From the NCBI RefSeq assembly GCF_004362865.1, contig NZ_SNYI01000002.1:124001-188000 (forward strand): a DNA stretch of 64,000 nucleotides. The letters run 5' to 3'. The stretch comes from Zeaxanthinibacter enoshimensis. GTDB taxonomy: Bacteria > Bacteroidota > Bacteroidia > Flavobacteriales > Flavobacteriaceae. The translations under genes and the position numbers were made by a program. The notes under the pieces are model-generated. The model worked only from the letters and a program-made list of their open reading frames with translations, ran no database searches and was not told where the DNA came from. This document shows, piece after piece, positions 25,671-34,346 of the stretch; position 1 is the stretch's first letter; each line of letters begins with the position of its first letter.

Positions 25671-26423
25671 ATGGCAGTCAATAAAGAAAATAACGTTTAC
25701 ACTGTAATTTTTGCAGCTATAATGGTGATCGTGGTAGGAGCCATCCTGGCGTACCTGGCCTCGTCCCTTAAACCAAGGATTCAGGAGAACGAACGATTTG
25801 AAAAACAGCAGAACATCCTGTATGCCATGGGGGTCAATGAGAATACGCCGGACAGTGGTGTGAATTTTATCCCTACAGATCGTGTGGAAGAAGAGTTTTC
25901 CAAATACATCAAGAAGCAACTGGTTATTGAGGGCGACAAGATCAGTGAGGATGAAAACGCATACCTGATCGATTTGAAGAAGCAGCTGGCCCTTGCCAGT
26001 AAAGGCAATACTCCTAAACTGCCGCTGATGATCGGGGAGAAGGATGGTAAAACGTTTTATATCATCCCTATGTACGGGAAAGGCCTCTGGGATGCGATCT
26101 GGGGACATATATCTTTGGATGAGAACATGATCGTACAAGGGGTGTATTTTGACCATAAAGGTGAAACCCCCGGACTTGGAGCCAATATCAAGGAACGTTA
26201 CTTCATGGACGATTTTGATGGGGAAACCATCCTTAACGGAACCAAGTACGAAGGAATCAGGGTGGCCAAAGGAAACAACGATCCCCTTAACGAGGATAAG
26301 GAGGATAACGAGGTAGATGCTCTTGCCGGTGCTACCATTACCGGTGACGGGGTTTCCAACATGATCTCCCAGACCGTGAAGATGTACAAAAGCTATTTAG
26401 AAACCATAAGAACCACAGAATAA
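25671..26423 (+). CDS. nqrC: Na+-translocating NADH:quinone reductase subunit C
   Basis: This 250-residue subunit has one N-terminal membrane helix ([19 protein letters not shown]) and a periplasmic FMN-binding domain. The FMN is bound covalently to the Thr of [16 protein letters not shown] near residue 220. The ATG lies 2 bp after the nqrB stop. Subunit C passes electrons between the [2Fe-2S] centre of NqrD/E and NqrB. Confidence 0.95.
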   Translation: MAVNKENNVYTVIFAAIMVIVVGAILAYLASSLKPRIQENERFEKQQNILYAMGVNENTPDSGVNFIPTDRVEEEFSKYIKKQLVIEGDKISEDENAYLIDLKKQLALASKGNTPKLPLMIGEKDGKTFYIIPMYGKGLWDAIWGHISLDENMIVQGVYFDHKGETPGLGANIKERYFMDDFDGETILNGTKYEGIRVAKGNNDPLNEDKEDNEVDALAGATITGDGVSNMISQTVKMYKSYLETIRTTE

Positions 26424-26424
26424 C

Positions 26425-27072
26425 ATGGCCTTACTATCTAAAAAAGATACCAGTCTGCTACTGGATCCACTTGCAGACAACAACCCTATTACCATACAGG
26501 TGCTCGGGATATGTTCTGCACTGGCAATCACAGCCGAATTAAAAGCATCTATCGTGATGGCTATCTCCGTATTGTTCGTAATGGGGCTAGGAAACGTCGT
26601 GATAGCACTTATGAGGGATTTGATCCCTTCCAAGATCCGGATCATTGTTCAATTGATCGTGGTTGCTTCGCTGGTAATTATCGTGGACCAGGTATTAAAA
26701 GCATTTGCCTATGAACTCAGTAAGACCCTGTCGGTTTTCGTAGGTCTTATTATTACGAACTGTATCATTATGGGACGATTTGAGGCCTTTGCCCTTGGTA
26801 ACGGGCCCTACAGGTCTTTCCTTGATGGTATAGGTAACGCAGCAGGTTATGGTCTGATCCTGATCATTGTCGGTTTTTTCCGTGAACTGCTGGGGTCGGG
26901 AACCTTATTGGGAATTCCTGTTCTTGGAGACCCGATTGCCAAAACCGGGCTGTACTCTATAGGTTATGAGAATAACGGGTTCATGTTATTATCGCCTATG
27001 GCACTGATCGTGGTGGGAATCATTATCTGGGTCCAGCGTTCGCGAAACAGAGCTTTGATCGAGGAAAACTAA
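26425..27072 (+). CDS. nqrD: Na+-translocating NADH:quinone reductase subunit D
   Basis: This 215-residue protein has six membrane helices and is homologous to NqrE and RnfE. The cysteine in the [20 protein letters not shown] half-helix provides one side of the intramembrane [2Fe-2S] centre shared with NqrE. It begins one base after the nqrC stop. Confidence 0.95.
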   Translation: MALLSKKDTSLLLDPLADNNPITIQVLGICSALAITAELKASIVMAISVLFVMGLGNVVIALMRDLIPSKIRIIVQLIVVASLVIIVDQVLKAFAYELSKTLSVFVGLIITNCIIMGRFEAFALGNGPYRSFLDGIGNAAGYGLILIIVGFFRELLGSGTLLGIPVLGDPIAKTGLYSIGYENNGFMLLSPMALIVVGIIIWVQRSRNRALIEEN

Positions 27073-27093
27073 TTAGCGCTTAAAAAAGATATT

Positions 27094-27831
27094 ATGTTAG
27101 AGCATATAGAGCTGTTTTTTAAATCCATATTCATAGATAATATGGTGTTTGCCACCTTCCTAGGAATGTGTTCCTACCTGGCGGTATCCAAAAAAGTGAC
27201 AACGGCGGTAGGTCTGGGAGCTGCGGTTATCTTCGTACTTGCAGTAACGGTACCCCTGAACTGGCTGTTAGACCAGTATTTGTTACAGGACGGGGCTTTG
27301 GCCTGGTTAGGACCGGAGTACGCGGACTATAACCTGAGCTTCCTTTCTTTTATCCTCTTCATTGCTACAATCGCAACCATGGTGCAATTGGTAGAGATCG
27401 TGGTAGAGAAATTCTCTCCTGCGCTGTATAACTCCTTAGGGATCTTCCTGCCCCTTATCGCGGTAAACTGCGCTATCCTGGGAGGATCACTGTTCATGCA
27501 GTCCAGGGAAATACCTACACTCGGGTTAGCCTTTAACTACGGACTGGCTTCGGGGATCGGTTGGTTCCTGGCCATCCTTGCCATTGCTGCCATCCGGGAG
27601 AAGATCAGGTACTCCAATGTTCCGCCACCATTACGTGGACTGGGGATCACCTTTATCATCACGGGTCTTATGGCTATCGGCTTTATGAGTTTTGGTGGAA
27701 TGCTGACCGGTGGAGGTAGCGAGGACAACGTTACCGATGCAGCAGTTGCTAAAGAAGAAGAAAAGAAAGAACCGGCTGAAGAAGAATTAGAAGAGAATGC
27801 CGTTTCGTTTAACCAGGCTATAAACAAATAA
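27094..27831 (+). CDS. nqrE: Na+-translocating NADH:quinone reductase subunit E
   Basis: This 245-residue protein has six membrane helices and is a paralogue of NqrD. Conserved cysteines occur in FLGMCSYLAVSKK and LPLIAVNCAILGGSLF, which together with NqrD hold the iron centre. The C-terminus carries an acidic Lys/Glu-rich tail (AKEEEKKEPAEEELEEN) that is longer than in Vibrio NqrE and probably cytoplasmic or disordered. The ATG lies 21 bp after nqrD. Confidence 0.95.
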   Translation: MLEHIELFFKSIFIDNMVFATFLGMCSYLAVSKKVTTAVGLGAAVIFVLAVTVPLNWLLDQYLLQDGALAWLGPEYADYNLSFLSFILFIATIATMVQLVEIVVEKFSPALYNSLGIFLPLIAVNCAILGGSLFMQSREIPTLGLAFNYGLASGIGWFLAILAIAAIREKIRYSNVPPPLRGLGITFIITGLMAIGFMSFGGMLTGGGSEDNVTDAAVAKEEEKKEPAEEELEENAVSFNQAINK

Positions 27832-27833
27832 GA

Positions 27834-29141
27834 ATGATTTTAGCTACGAGTACCCTCGGAACAATCCTGATCACCGTCATCGCATTCATGGTATTGCTGT
27901 TGATCCTGGTCAGCCTGTTATTGTTCACAAAAGAAAAATTATCCCCATCCGGTCCTGTGACCATTACCATCAACGGGGAAAAGAAAATTGAAGTAGGATC
28001 GGGAAGCTCCCTGTTATCTACACTGGGTGAAAAGAAGATCTTTCTGCCTTCCGCCTGCGGTGGTGGTGGAACCTGTATACAGTGCGAATGCCACGTTCTC
28101 GAGGGTGGAGGAGAGGCGCTGCCTACCGAGACTCCTCACTTCTCTAAGAAAGAGCTGAACGAAGGTGCCCGCCTGGCATGCCAGGTAAAGGTAAAGCAGG
28201 ACATGGAGATCACCATTCCTGAAGAAGTCTTCGGAATCAAGAAATGGGAAGCTACTGTTGTGCGTAACTATAACGTAGCCTCCTTTATCAAGGAATTCGT
28301 AGTAGAGATCCCTGAAGATATGAACTACAAGGCCGGGGGGTATATCCAGATAGAGATCCCACCTTGCGAGATCAAATACGAGGATATCGATATTACGGCT
28401 CACCCGGAGGAACATGAGACCCCGGATAAGTTCCAGGCAGAGTGGGACAAATTTAACCTGTGGCCCCTGGTAATGAAGAATAACGAGATAGTAGAGCGTG
28501 CTTATTCCATGGCCTCTTACCCTGCAGAAGGGCGTGAGATCATGCTTAACGTTCGTATCGCAACTCCACCATGGGACCGTGCCAAGAACGGCTGGATGAG
28601 TGTTAACCCTGGAATCGCATCTTCTTATATATTTGCCCAGAAACCGGGGAATAAAGTGATCATCTCAGGACCTTACGGTGAATTCTTCATCAACGAGTCA
28701 GATTCAGAGATGTTATACGTTGGAGGAGGAGCAGGGATGGCGCCTATGCGTTCTCACCTGTACCACCTGTTCAAGACCCTGAAGACGAACAGGAAAGTGA
28801 CTTACTGGTATGGTGGACGTTCAAAACGCGAGCTGTTCTATATAGATCACTTCCGCCAGCTGGAAAAGGATTTCCCTAACTTTAAGTTCTATATGGCCTT
28901 GTCTGAACCACTTCCTGAAGATAACTGGAAAGTGAAAGAAGACCTGGATGCACCAGGGGATGGATTTGTAGGTTTCATTCACAACTGTGTGATCGATAAC
29001 TACCTCTCCAAACACGAATCTCCGGAGGATATCGAACTGTACTTCTGCGGACCGCCTCTGATGAACAAAGCTGTCCAGAAGATGGGAGAAGATTTCGGAA
29101 TACCGGATGAACATATCCGATTTGACGACTTTGGAGGATAG
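27834..29141 (+). CDS. nqrF: Na+-translocating NADH:quinone reductase subunit F
   Basis: This 435-residue electron-entry subunit has an N-terminal membrane helix (ILITVIAFMVLLLILVSLLL), a ferredoxin domain with the [2Fe-2S] ligands in SACGGGGTCIQCECHV and RLACQV, and a C-terminal FAD/NADH reductase domain. The FAD motif is ERAYSMASYP, the NADH motif VGGGAGMAPMRSH, and the C-terminal CGPPLMNKAV with FDDFGG is typical. It takes electrons from NADH at the cytoplasmic face. A terminator follows 54 bp after the stop. Confidence 0.96.
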   Translation: MILATSTLGTILITVIAFMVLLLILVSLLLFTKEKLSPSGPVTITINGEKKIEVGSGSSLLSTLGEKKIFLPSACGGGGTCIQCECHVLEGGGEALPTETPHFSKKELNEGARLACQVKVKQDMEITIPEEVFGIKKWEATVVRNYNVASFIKEFVVEIPEDMNYKAGGYIQIEIPPCEIKYEDIDITAHPEEHETPDKFQAEWDKFNLWPLVMKNNEIVERAYSMASYPAEGREIMLNVRIATPPWDRAKNGWMSVNPGIASSYIFAQKPGNKVIISGPYGEFFINESDSEMLYVGGGAGMAPMRSHLYHLFKTLKTNRKVTYWYGGRSKRELFYIDHFRQLEKDFPNFKFYMALSEPLPEDNWKVKEDLDAPGDGFVGFIHNCVIDNYLSKHESPEDIELYFCGPPLMNKAVQKMGEDFGIPDEHIRFDDFGG

Positions 29142-29194
29142 AACCTTTGAAGAAACCGGGTTGCAGAACCCGATCACGTAAATAAAATGATATA

Positions 29195-29227
29195 AAACCG
29201 GTATGTTTCCCATATCGGTTTTTTTAT
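29195..29227 (+). terminator. Terminator after nqrF
   Basis: An 11-bp stem with one G-T pair (29195-29205 with 29211-29221) and a 5-base loop is followed by a run of T. It lies 54 bp after nqrF and 18 bp before the next gene, so the 118-residue protein and apbE may be transcribed at a lower level. A smaller hairpin (CGGGTT/AACCCG, 29157-29172) lies just before it. Confidence 0.75.
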
Positions 29228-29238
29228 AAGTTATAGTT

Positions 29239-29595
29239 ATGCAGGAACTTTCAGAACAGGAGTTACATAACCTCGCCATGAATATTGTCGGCCGCCAGTT
29301 AGAGGAGGAAGGATTCGAATTCATGGGGGTGAACAGTAAGCCTAAACGCAATCCTCAATTTGTCTGCCTTAAAAATAAGATACTGCATTTTATAGTGGTG
29401 CGCCACGTGCCGTTTCCACTGGATCCTAACGTCTATGACGAAGCTTTAATGAAGAAGGTCAAAGAACATGCTGATAAATTTGAGGCGAAAACCTATTATG
29501 CAGGGGTAGGTCTTTCTAATGCTGAGAACCGCGAACTACCTGTATACCTTAACGAATCCTATATCGTGGATTACCACGGACTGAAAGAAATCTGA
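29239..29595 (+). CDS. Conserved-looking 118-residue protein between nqrF and apbE, unknown role
   Basis: This 118-residue soluble protein (no signal or membrane segment) begins MQELSEQELHNLAMNIVG and ends YIVDYHGLKEI. It has a mixed alpha/beta pattern, with helices at the start and around LMKKVKEHADKFEA and strands such as FVCLKNKILHFIVVRHV. Its position between the NQR subunits and the flavin transferase, with one base separating it from apbE, suggests an accessory role in NQR assembly or flavin delivery. I cannot name a family or catalytic residues. Confidence 0.7.
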   Translation: MQELSEQELHNLAMNIVGRQLEEEGFEFMGVNSKPKRNPQFVCLKNKILHFIVVRHVPFPLDPNVYDEALMKKVKEHADKFEAKTYYAGVGLSNAENRELPVYLNESYIVDYHGLKEI

Positions 29596-29596
29596 T

Positions 29597-30604
29597 ATGA
29601 AGAAATTATTATCGCTTTTTGGATGTCTGTTCCTGCTTTCTTGTGCTGACGATCCCGGTTATACCTTGAATCAGAATTCAGGGGGCGCCCTGGGAACGTC
29701 GTATAACATCGCCTATTTCACTAAGGAAAAACTGGACCTACAGCGAGAGATCGATTCTGTTTTTAAAGTTATCAACCAATCCATGTCCACCTACCAGCGC
29801 GACTCGGATATCTCCAGAATCAATGCAGGAGACAGTACAGTGGTGGTGGACCAGATGTTCAGGGAGGTGTTCAGCCTGTCTAAAGAGGTTTACGAGGCCA
29901 CGGGAGGCGCTTTTGACCCTACGGTGGGTATACTGGTTAATGCCTGGGGTTTTGGGCCCGGGAAGGCCATGGAACTGGACAGTACCGAAGTAGACAGTCT
30001 TATGCAGTATGTAGGGTTCGGGAAAGTAGCATTAAAGGACGATAATACCATTTATAAACAGGACGAACAGATCTACTTTGACTTCAATGCCATTGCCAAG
30101 GGATATGCCATAGACCGGCTGGCCCTGGTACTGGATCAAAAAGGGATCTCCGATTACCTGGTAGAAGTAGGAGGGGAGATAGTCGCCCGGGGAAGGAACA
30201 TCAATAAAGATAAACCCTGGGTGGTCGGGATCGATGATCCCCAGGTCACCGGGGAACGAGCACTTAAAAAGGCAGTAGCTCTTACAGATCGGGCGCTGGC
30301 TTCATCGGGAAATTACCGCAAGTTCAGGGTCGATTCAGTAAGCGGGAAGAAATTCGTACATACCATTGATCCCAAAACCGGTTTTACTAAAGATTCCAAT
30401 GTCCTGGCAGCAACCGTTATAGCCGAAAATTGTGCTACAGCAGATGCTTATGCTACCGCATTGATGGCAATGGAGCTCGAGAATTCTAAAATGCTACTGG
30501 AAGGACAGGATGGTCTGGAGGCATATATTATTTACCTTGATAAGAATGGCGATACCCGGGAATTTATGACACCTGGGTTCCGGGAGATCGTGGTGGAATT
30601 ATAA
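29597..30604 (+). CDS. apbE: FAD:protein FMN transferase (ApbE), lipoprotein
   Basis: This 335-residue periplasmic lipoprotein transfers FMN from FAD onto Thr residues of NqrB and NqrC. The signal ends in LFLLSCADD with the lipid-bearing cysteine at about residue 16. ApbE motifs are LGTSYNI, DFNAIAKGYAIDRLA, YLVEVGGEI, ALASSGNYRKF and FVHTIDPKTG; the metal and FAD site DAYATALMA lies near the C-terminus. It follows the 118-residue gene by one base. Its last six bases overlap the end of the converging methyltransferase gene. Confidence 0.94.
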   Translation: MKKLLSLFGCLFLLSCADDPGYTLNQNSGGALGTSYNIAYFTKEKLDLQREIDSVFKVINQSMSTYQRDSDISRINAGDSTVVVDQMFREVFSLSKEVYEATGGAFDPTVGILVNAWGFGPGKAMELDSTEVDSLMQYVGFGKVALKDDNTIYKQDEQIYFDFNAIAKGYAIDRLALVLDQKGISDYLVEVGGEIVARGRNINKDKPWVVGIDDPQVTGERALKKAVALTDRALASSGNYRKFRVDSVSGKKFVHTIDPKTGFTKDSNVLAATVIAENCATADAYATALMAMELENSKMLLEGQDGLEAYIIYLDKNGDTREFMTPGFREIVVEL

Positions 30605-31366
30605 TTTCTGTACCAAAGGAATGATCTCACCCTTGGCCAGCCTGTAGTAATCAATCTCTTCCCGGCTCAGTCTTTTCCCCAGGTCTATCTCGCTCACTTT
30701 AAATCCCGCTTGCCGCAGTATATCAAAGTAGTCTCTCCCGTACACACGTACATGATCGTACTGACCGAAGATCTTTGCCCGCTCTGCCTTGTCCGTTATG
30801 GTGGGGTCCTCAAAGGTTTTTTCCAGGTCCAGTTTCTGGGGCACCTGGAATACGCCCCAGCCGCCTTTTTTCATCACCCGGTATAATTCTCCTATGGCCT
30901 TTTTGTCATCCGGAATATGCTCCAGCACGTGGTTGCAGAGTATTACATCAAAGGAATCTGAATCAAATGGAAGGTTGCAGATATCGGCTTTAACATCAGC
31001 CAGGGGCGAATTGAGATCCGTAGTAGTGTATTCGAGGTTATCCAGCTTCCGGAATCTTTTGTAAAATGCCTGTTCAGGCGCAAAGTGCAGCACTTTCAAG
31101 GGAGCGCTGAAAAAGTCGGTTTCTTCTTTCAAATACAGCCACAGCAACCGGTGTCTTTCTAAAGACAGGGTAGAAGGGGAGAGTACGTTCTCGCGCGGAT
31201 GTTCATAGCCATAAGGGAGGAAAGAGCGGAAGCGCTTACCATCTATGGGATCCATATAACGAGATCCCCTGAGCCATACGGCCATAAAAGGTTTAACGAG
31301 GTAGCTCAGCTTGATGAGCCAGGGCCTCGGGATGACGTTCAGGAAAAATCGGAAGATCCGCTTCAC
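30599..31366 (-). CDS. Class I SAM-dependent methyltransferase
   Basis: This 255-residue protein has the Methyltransf_11 core: VLHFAPEQAFYKRFRKL in place of the usual GxGxG loop, then YTTTDLN, DICNLPFDSDSFDVILCNHV with the acidic ribose contact, and LYRVMKKGGWGVFQVP. The first loop lacks the GxGxG glycines, so cofactor binding may differ from the standard form. The N-terminal 80 residues carry a basic region (IPRPWLIKLSYLVKPFMAVWLRG) that may lie on the membrane. The substrate is unknown. It lies 14 bp after map on the same strand. Confidence 0.8.
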   Translation of the reverse strand: MKRIFRFFLNVIPRPWLIKLSYLVKPFMAVWLRGSRYMDPIDGKRFRSFLPYGYEHPRENVLSPSTLSLERHRLLWLYLKEETDFFSAPLKVLHFAPEQAFYKRFRKLDNLEYTTTDLNSPLADVKADICNLPFDSDSFDVILCNHVLEHIPDDKKAIGELYRVMKKGGWGVFQVPQKLDLEKTFEDPTITDKAERAKIFGQYDHVRVYGRDYFDILRQAGFKVSEIDLGKRLSREEIDYYRLAKGEIIPLVQKL

Positions 31367-31380
31367 AGGCCGCGTTTGGT

Positions 31381-32199
31381 TTATACCGTTTGCTTATCCT
31401 GCCTGAACTCTTCCTCTTCGTCACTTTCTATGCCCAGGGCATCATAAATATACTGGAAGGTTGATAACAGCTGTGGTTTTCCATTCACAATAGCCACGTT
31501 GTGTTCAAAATGTGCACTGGGTTTTCCGTCTGCTGTCAGGATGGTCCACCCGTCTCTTAGCTGGCGGATGCGCCTGGTGCCCATATTGATCATTGGTTCT
31601 ATGGCGACCACCATTCCCTCGGCGAATTTCTTCCCACGGCCTCTCTTGCCATAATTCGGCATTTCAGGACTCTCATGCAGTTCGGTACCCAAACCGTGGC
31701 CTACCAGTTCCCGGACGACGCCATAACCGTGGTTCTCACAATATTGCTGGATGGCAAACCCTACATCCCCGACCCGGTTTCCAAGACGAAATTCCCTGAT
31801 CCCGATATAAAGGGATTTTTTTGTGACCTCCAGTAATTTCCTGGTTTCAGGTGCAACTTCCCCGACTTCGAAAGTATAGGCGTGATCCCCGTAGTACCCG
31901 TTTTTAAGGGCGCCACAGTCTACGGAAATGATATCCCCGTCTTCGAGGGGTGTATCATTGGGAATTCCGTGTACTACCTGGGCATTCGGACTCATGTTCA
32001 GGGTATTGGGGAAATCATACATCCCCAGGAAACCCGGTTCAGCACCATGGTCCCTGATAAAGGTTTCCGCAAGCCCGTCCAGGTATAAAGGTGATACTCC
32101 CGGTTTGATCTCCGAGGCGATCATCCCAAGGGTTTTGGATACGACTAACGCGCTTTCGCGGATCAGTTCTATTTCTTCAGCTGACTTAATTTTTACCAT
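31381..32199 (-). CDS. map: Type I methionine aminopeptidase
   Basis: With the ATG at 32197-32199 this is a 272-residue protein. It removes the first Met from new proteins. Metal ligands are visible: D in ISVDCGALKNGYYGDHA, H in LVGHGLGTELHESP, E in VVAIEPMINMG, and the last acidic residue in the TADGKPSAHFEHNVAI segment. The C-terminus has an acidic extension beyond the core. A TTG-started frame three codons longer exists but overlaps the promoter element, so I reject it. The TACCTTTG element is only 6 bp upstream, suggesting a nearly leaderless mRNA. Confidence 0.93.
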   Translation of the reverse strand: MVKIKSAEEIELIRESALVVSKTLGMIASEIKPGVSPLYLDGLAETFIRDHGAEPGFLGMYDFPNTLNMSPNAQVVHGIPNDTPLEDGDIISVDCGALKNGYYGDHAYTFEVGEVAPETRKLLEVTKKSLYIGIREFRLGNRVGDVGFAIQQYCENHGYGVVRELVGHGLGTELHESPEMPNYGKRGRGKKFAEGMVVAIEPMINMGTRRIRQLRDGWTILTADGKPSAHFEHNVAIVNGKPQLLSTFQYIYDALGIESDEEEEFRQDKQTV

Positions 32200-32205
32200 A
32201 AGTTG

Positions 32206-32213
32206 CAAAGGTA
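32206..32213 (-). promoter_or_regulatory. Promoter -7 element of map
   Basis: TACCTTTG on the minus strand ends 6 bases before the map ATG. If used, the transcript would start at or a few bases before the start codon. Confidence 0.45.
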
Positions 32214-32269
32214 ATATAATCTGTGAAATAGCCGGTTTAAAGGAGTCCTAAGAGAACATCAGGAATCTG

Positions 32270-33787
32270 CTAAAGCAATGGTTCCCGATCCATAAGTGCA
32301 GGTTTTGGAACCCCCAGCATTTTCAATATGGTTGGTGCAATGTCCCCGAGTACCCCGTTCTGGATTTCTTTCCGGTCCGGGTCAACCAGGATCAGAGGAA
32401 CAGGATTGGTCGTATGGGCAGTATTCGGGCTGCCATCGGGATTGATCATGGTATCACAGTTCCCGTGATCTGCGATCACCAGGGTGGAATACCCGTGTTC
32501 CAGGCCGGCCAAAATCACATCCCTGGCACATTCATCGACCACTTCGCAAGCCTTGATGGCTGCCTGCATATCGCCGGTATGTCCTACCATGTCGGGATTT
32601 GCAAAATTAAGACATACAAATGAAGCTTCTTCCTTGGCAAGTTCCGGTATAATGGCATCCCTGATCTCGTAGGCACTCATCTCGGGTTTAAGGTCATAGG
32701 TGGCTACCTTAGGGCTTGGGCAGAGGAGTCGCTTTTCCCCGGGGAAAGGTTCTTCGCGTCCACCGTTAAAGAAGAAGGTCACATGGGGATATTTTTCTGT
32801 TTCCGCGATCCGGATCTGTTGTTTACCAGCGTCGGAAATGACCTCACCCAGGGTTTTCTCGATGTTATCTTTATCATAGACCACTTTGATGCCCTGGAAA
32901 GATTCATCGTAATTGGTCATGGTGACATAGTACAGATCCAGCTTATGCATGTTGTACTCGTGCATATCCTGTTGGGAAAGAACCTCGGTAAGCTCCCGAC
33001 CCCTGTCGGTTCGGAAATTAAAGAAAATAACCACGTCGCCATTCTCAATGGTCGCCAAAGGTTCGCCGTCTTCCCCGGTCATGACTATGGGTTTGATGAA
33101 TTCATCGGTCACGCCTTCGTCATAACTATGTTGCATGGTGGTCGCGATATTACGTGACCTCTCGCCTTTGCCTTCTACCAGCAGGTCATATGCCAGTTTG
33201 ATGCGTTCCCAGCGGTTATCACGGTCCATGGCGTAATAGCGTCCAATTACCGAAGCGATCCTGGTGTGTTTATCCTTGCAGAAATTCTCGAGTTCACTCA
33301 GGAATTTTTTCCCGCTCTTGGGATCTACATCCCGCCCGTCGGTGAAGGCATGGACATAGGCCCTAGGGACATCATAACTCTCGGCCGCCGTGATCAGGCC
33401 TTCAAGGTGTCGGATATGGCTGTGTACCCCGCCATCGCTCAGTAAACCTAAGAAGTGAACTTTTTTATTGTTATCCCTGGCATGCAGGAAAGCATCTTTA
33501 AGCACCTTTTCATCCTTTAGCGTATTCTCCCGGACGGCAAGGTTGATCTTAGCCAGATCCTGGTATACGATCCTGCCTGCACCCAGGTTCATATGTCCCA
33601 CCTCGCTGTTACCCATCTGACCTTCGGGCAGACCTACGTTCATTCCATCTGTTAGCAATTCAGAGTTGGGATAATTCTTGTACAGCGAATCTATAAAAGG
33701 AGTATTGGCATTTGCAACGGCAGATACGTTTGGATCGGGTGAGATTCCCCATCCATCAAGGATCATCAGTATAACTTTATTATTCAT
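32270..33787 (-). CDS. gpmI: Cofactor-independent phosphoglycerate mutase
   Basis: Starting at the ATG at 33785-33787 (MNNKVILMILDGWG), this 505-residue Mn2+-dependent enzyme interconverts 3- and 2-phosphoglycerate in glycolysis. The catalytic Ser is in QMGNSEVGHMNLGAG, with metal ligands in ILDGWG, in HAFTDGRDVDPKSG and in VIADHGNCDTM with THTTNPVPL-type sequence. A longer frame to 33850 would add 21 residues that overlap the promoter element, so I use the inner ATG, which gives the typical length. The region upstream holds repeated GTCAA sites. Confidence 0.95.
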   Translation of the reverse strand: MNNKVILMILDGWGISPDPNVSAVANANTPFIDSLYKNYPNSELLTDGMNVGLPEGQMGNSEVGHMNLGAGRIVYQDLAKINLAVRENTLKDEKVLKDAFLHARDNNKKVHFLGLLSDGGVHSHIRHLEGLITAAESYDVPRAYVHAFTDGRDVDPKSGKKFLSELENFCKDKHTRIASVIGRYYAMDRDNRWERIKLAYDLLVEGKGERSRNIATTMQHSYDEGVTDEFIKPIVMTGEDGEPLATIENGDVVIFFNFRTDRGRELTEVLSQQDMHEYNMHKLDLYYVTMTNYDESFQGIKVVYDKDNIEKTLGEVISDAGKQQIRIAETEKYPHVTFFFNGGREEPFPGEKRLLCPSPKVATYDLKPEMSAYEIRDAIIPELAKEEASFVCLNFANPDMVGHTGDMQAAIKACEVVDECARDVILAGLEHGYSTLVIADHGNCDTMINPDGSPNTAHTTNPVPLILVDPDRKEIQNGVLGDIAPTILKMLGVPKPALMDREPLL

Positions 33788-33802
33788 GTCTATATGCTTA
33801 AG

Positions 33803-33859
33803 GCTGTCAAAAATAAGGGTATTGACAGCTAATACCATGACTGCTGTCAACTTTTTGAC
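33803..33859. promoter_or_regulatory. gpmI promoter with four alternating GTCAA half-sites
   Basis: TATTTTTG on the minus strand (33808-33815) is the -7 element of gpmI, 20 bp from its ATG. It overlaps GCTGTCAA (33803-33810). The inverse copy TTGACAGC lies at 33822-33829 and a third copy GCTGTCAA at 33843-33850, followed by TTGAC at 33855-33859. The spaced inverted copies are placed as an operator would be; a binding protein is inference only. Confidence 0.4.
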
Positions 33860-33943
33860 CTGTGCCGGAATACCATTGCAGGATTAGCAGAAATAGGCGG
33901 GGATTATTGCGTAATATGAAATATTAGAGGCAGAAGAAGTTGA

Positions 33944-33980
33944 CGTAAAAATAAGAACCCCGCAGTCTGGCTGCAGGGTT
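33944..33980 (-). terminator. Terminator of the 55-codon gene
   Basis: A 10-bp stem with one mismatch (33956-33965 with 33971-33980), a 5-base loop, and CTTATTTTTACG following on the minus strand. It lies about 50 bp after the small gene's stop, which supports that gene being real. Confidence 0.7.
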
Positions 33981-34029
33981 GTTATATCAGTACATTTACT
34001 GAAATAGTGTTCAAGTAAAAGAGTAAATG

Positions 34030-34197
34030 TCAGAATTCAAAGCCGGTAAACGCCCTGTATAAGAAAGCGTAAACTGCCATGGTGAGCATTAAAGCACAGA
34101 ATAGGGAATAGCCTTTTAGCAAGACCACTATAATTTCCGGCTTACAATTTTCAAATGCCTGAAAATACAGGTCTTTAAAGTGTAATAGTGTTCCCAT
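34030..34197 (-). CDS. Small membrane protein, 55 residues (DUF6747-like)
   Basis: An ATG at 34195-34197 opens a 55-codon frame ending TGA. The protein starts MGTLLHFKDLYFQAFENC and has one clear membrane helix (YSLFCALMLTMAVYAFLY), ending in RAFTGFEF. The shape (amphipathic start, one helix, a C-terminal aromatic TGFxF) resembles small flavobacterial proteins that I recall as DUF6747; this link is from memory. The gene is framed by a TATCTTTG promoter element upstream and a terminator downstream, so it is a complete single-gene unit. Confidence 0.7.
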   Translation of the reverse strand: MGTLLHFKDLYFQAFENCKPEIIVVLLKGYSLFCALMLTMAVYAFLYRAFTGFEF

Positions 34198-34269
34198 ATA
34201 GTCTTTTTTCGAGTTAATGAAAAGCTATAAGGGTTAAATCTGAGGCGATTATTAGATTTGGAGACAACT

Positions 34270-34277
34270 CAAAGATA
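34270..34277 (-). promoter_or_regulatory. Promoter -7 element of the 55-codon gene
   Basis: TATCTTTG on the minus strand, 72 bp before the ATG at 34197. The leader would be about 65 bases. Confidence 0.45.
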
Positions 34278-34346
34278 GCTAAATAAGTTCCATAACCTAT
34301 TTTCTAAGAGGGGAATATTGTAACAACACGACCAATTGTCCGGAAT

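Noticed and set aside
29239-29595. The 118-residue protein as a seventh NQR subunit
   Set aside because: It has no membrane helix, flavin-attachment or iron-sulphur motif; all six NQR subunits are already present.
32200-32208. TTG start three codons upstream for map
   Set aside because: The TTG is part of the TACCTTTG promoter element, and ATG at 32199 gives the usual start.
33788-33850. Longer N-terminus of GpmI (21 extra residues)
   Set aside because: The added sequence covers the promoter element and operator-like repeats; the inner ATG gives the standard MxxxILMILDGWG start.
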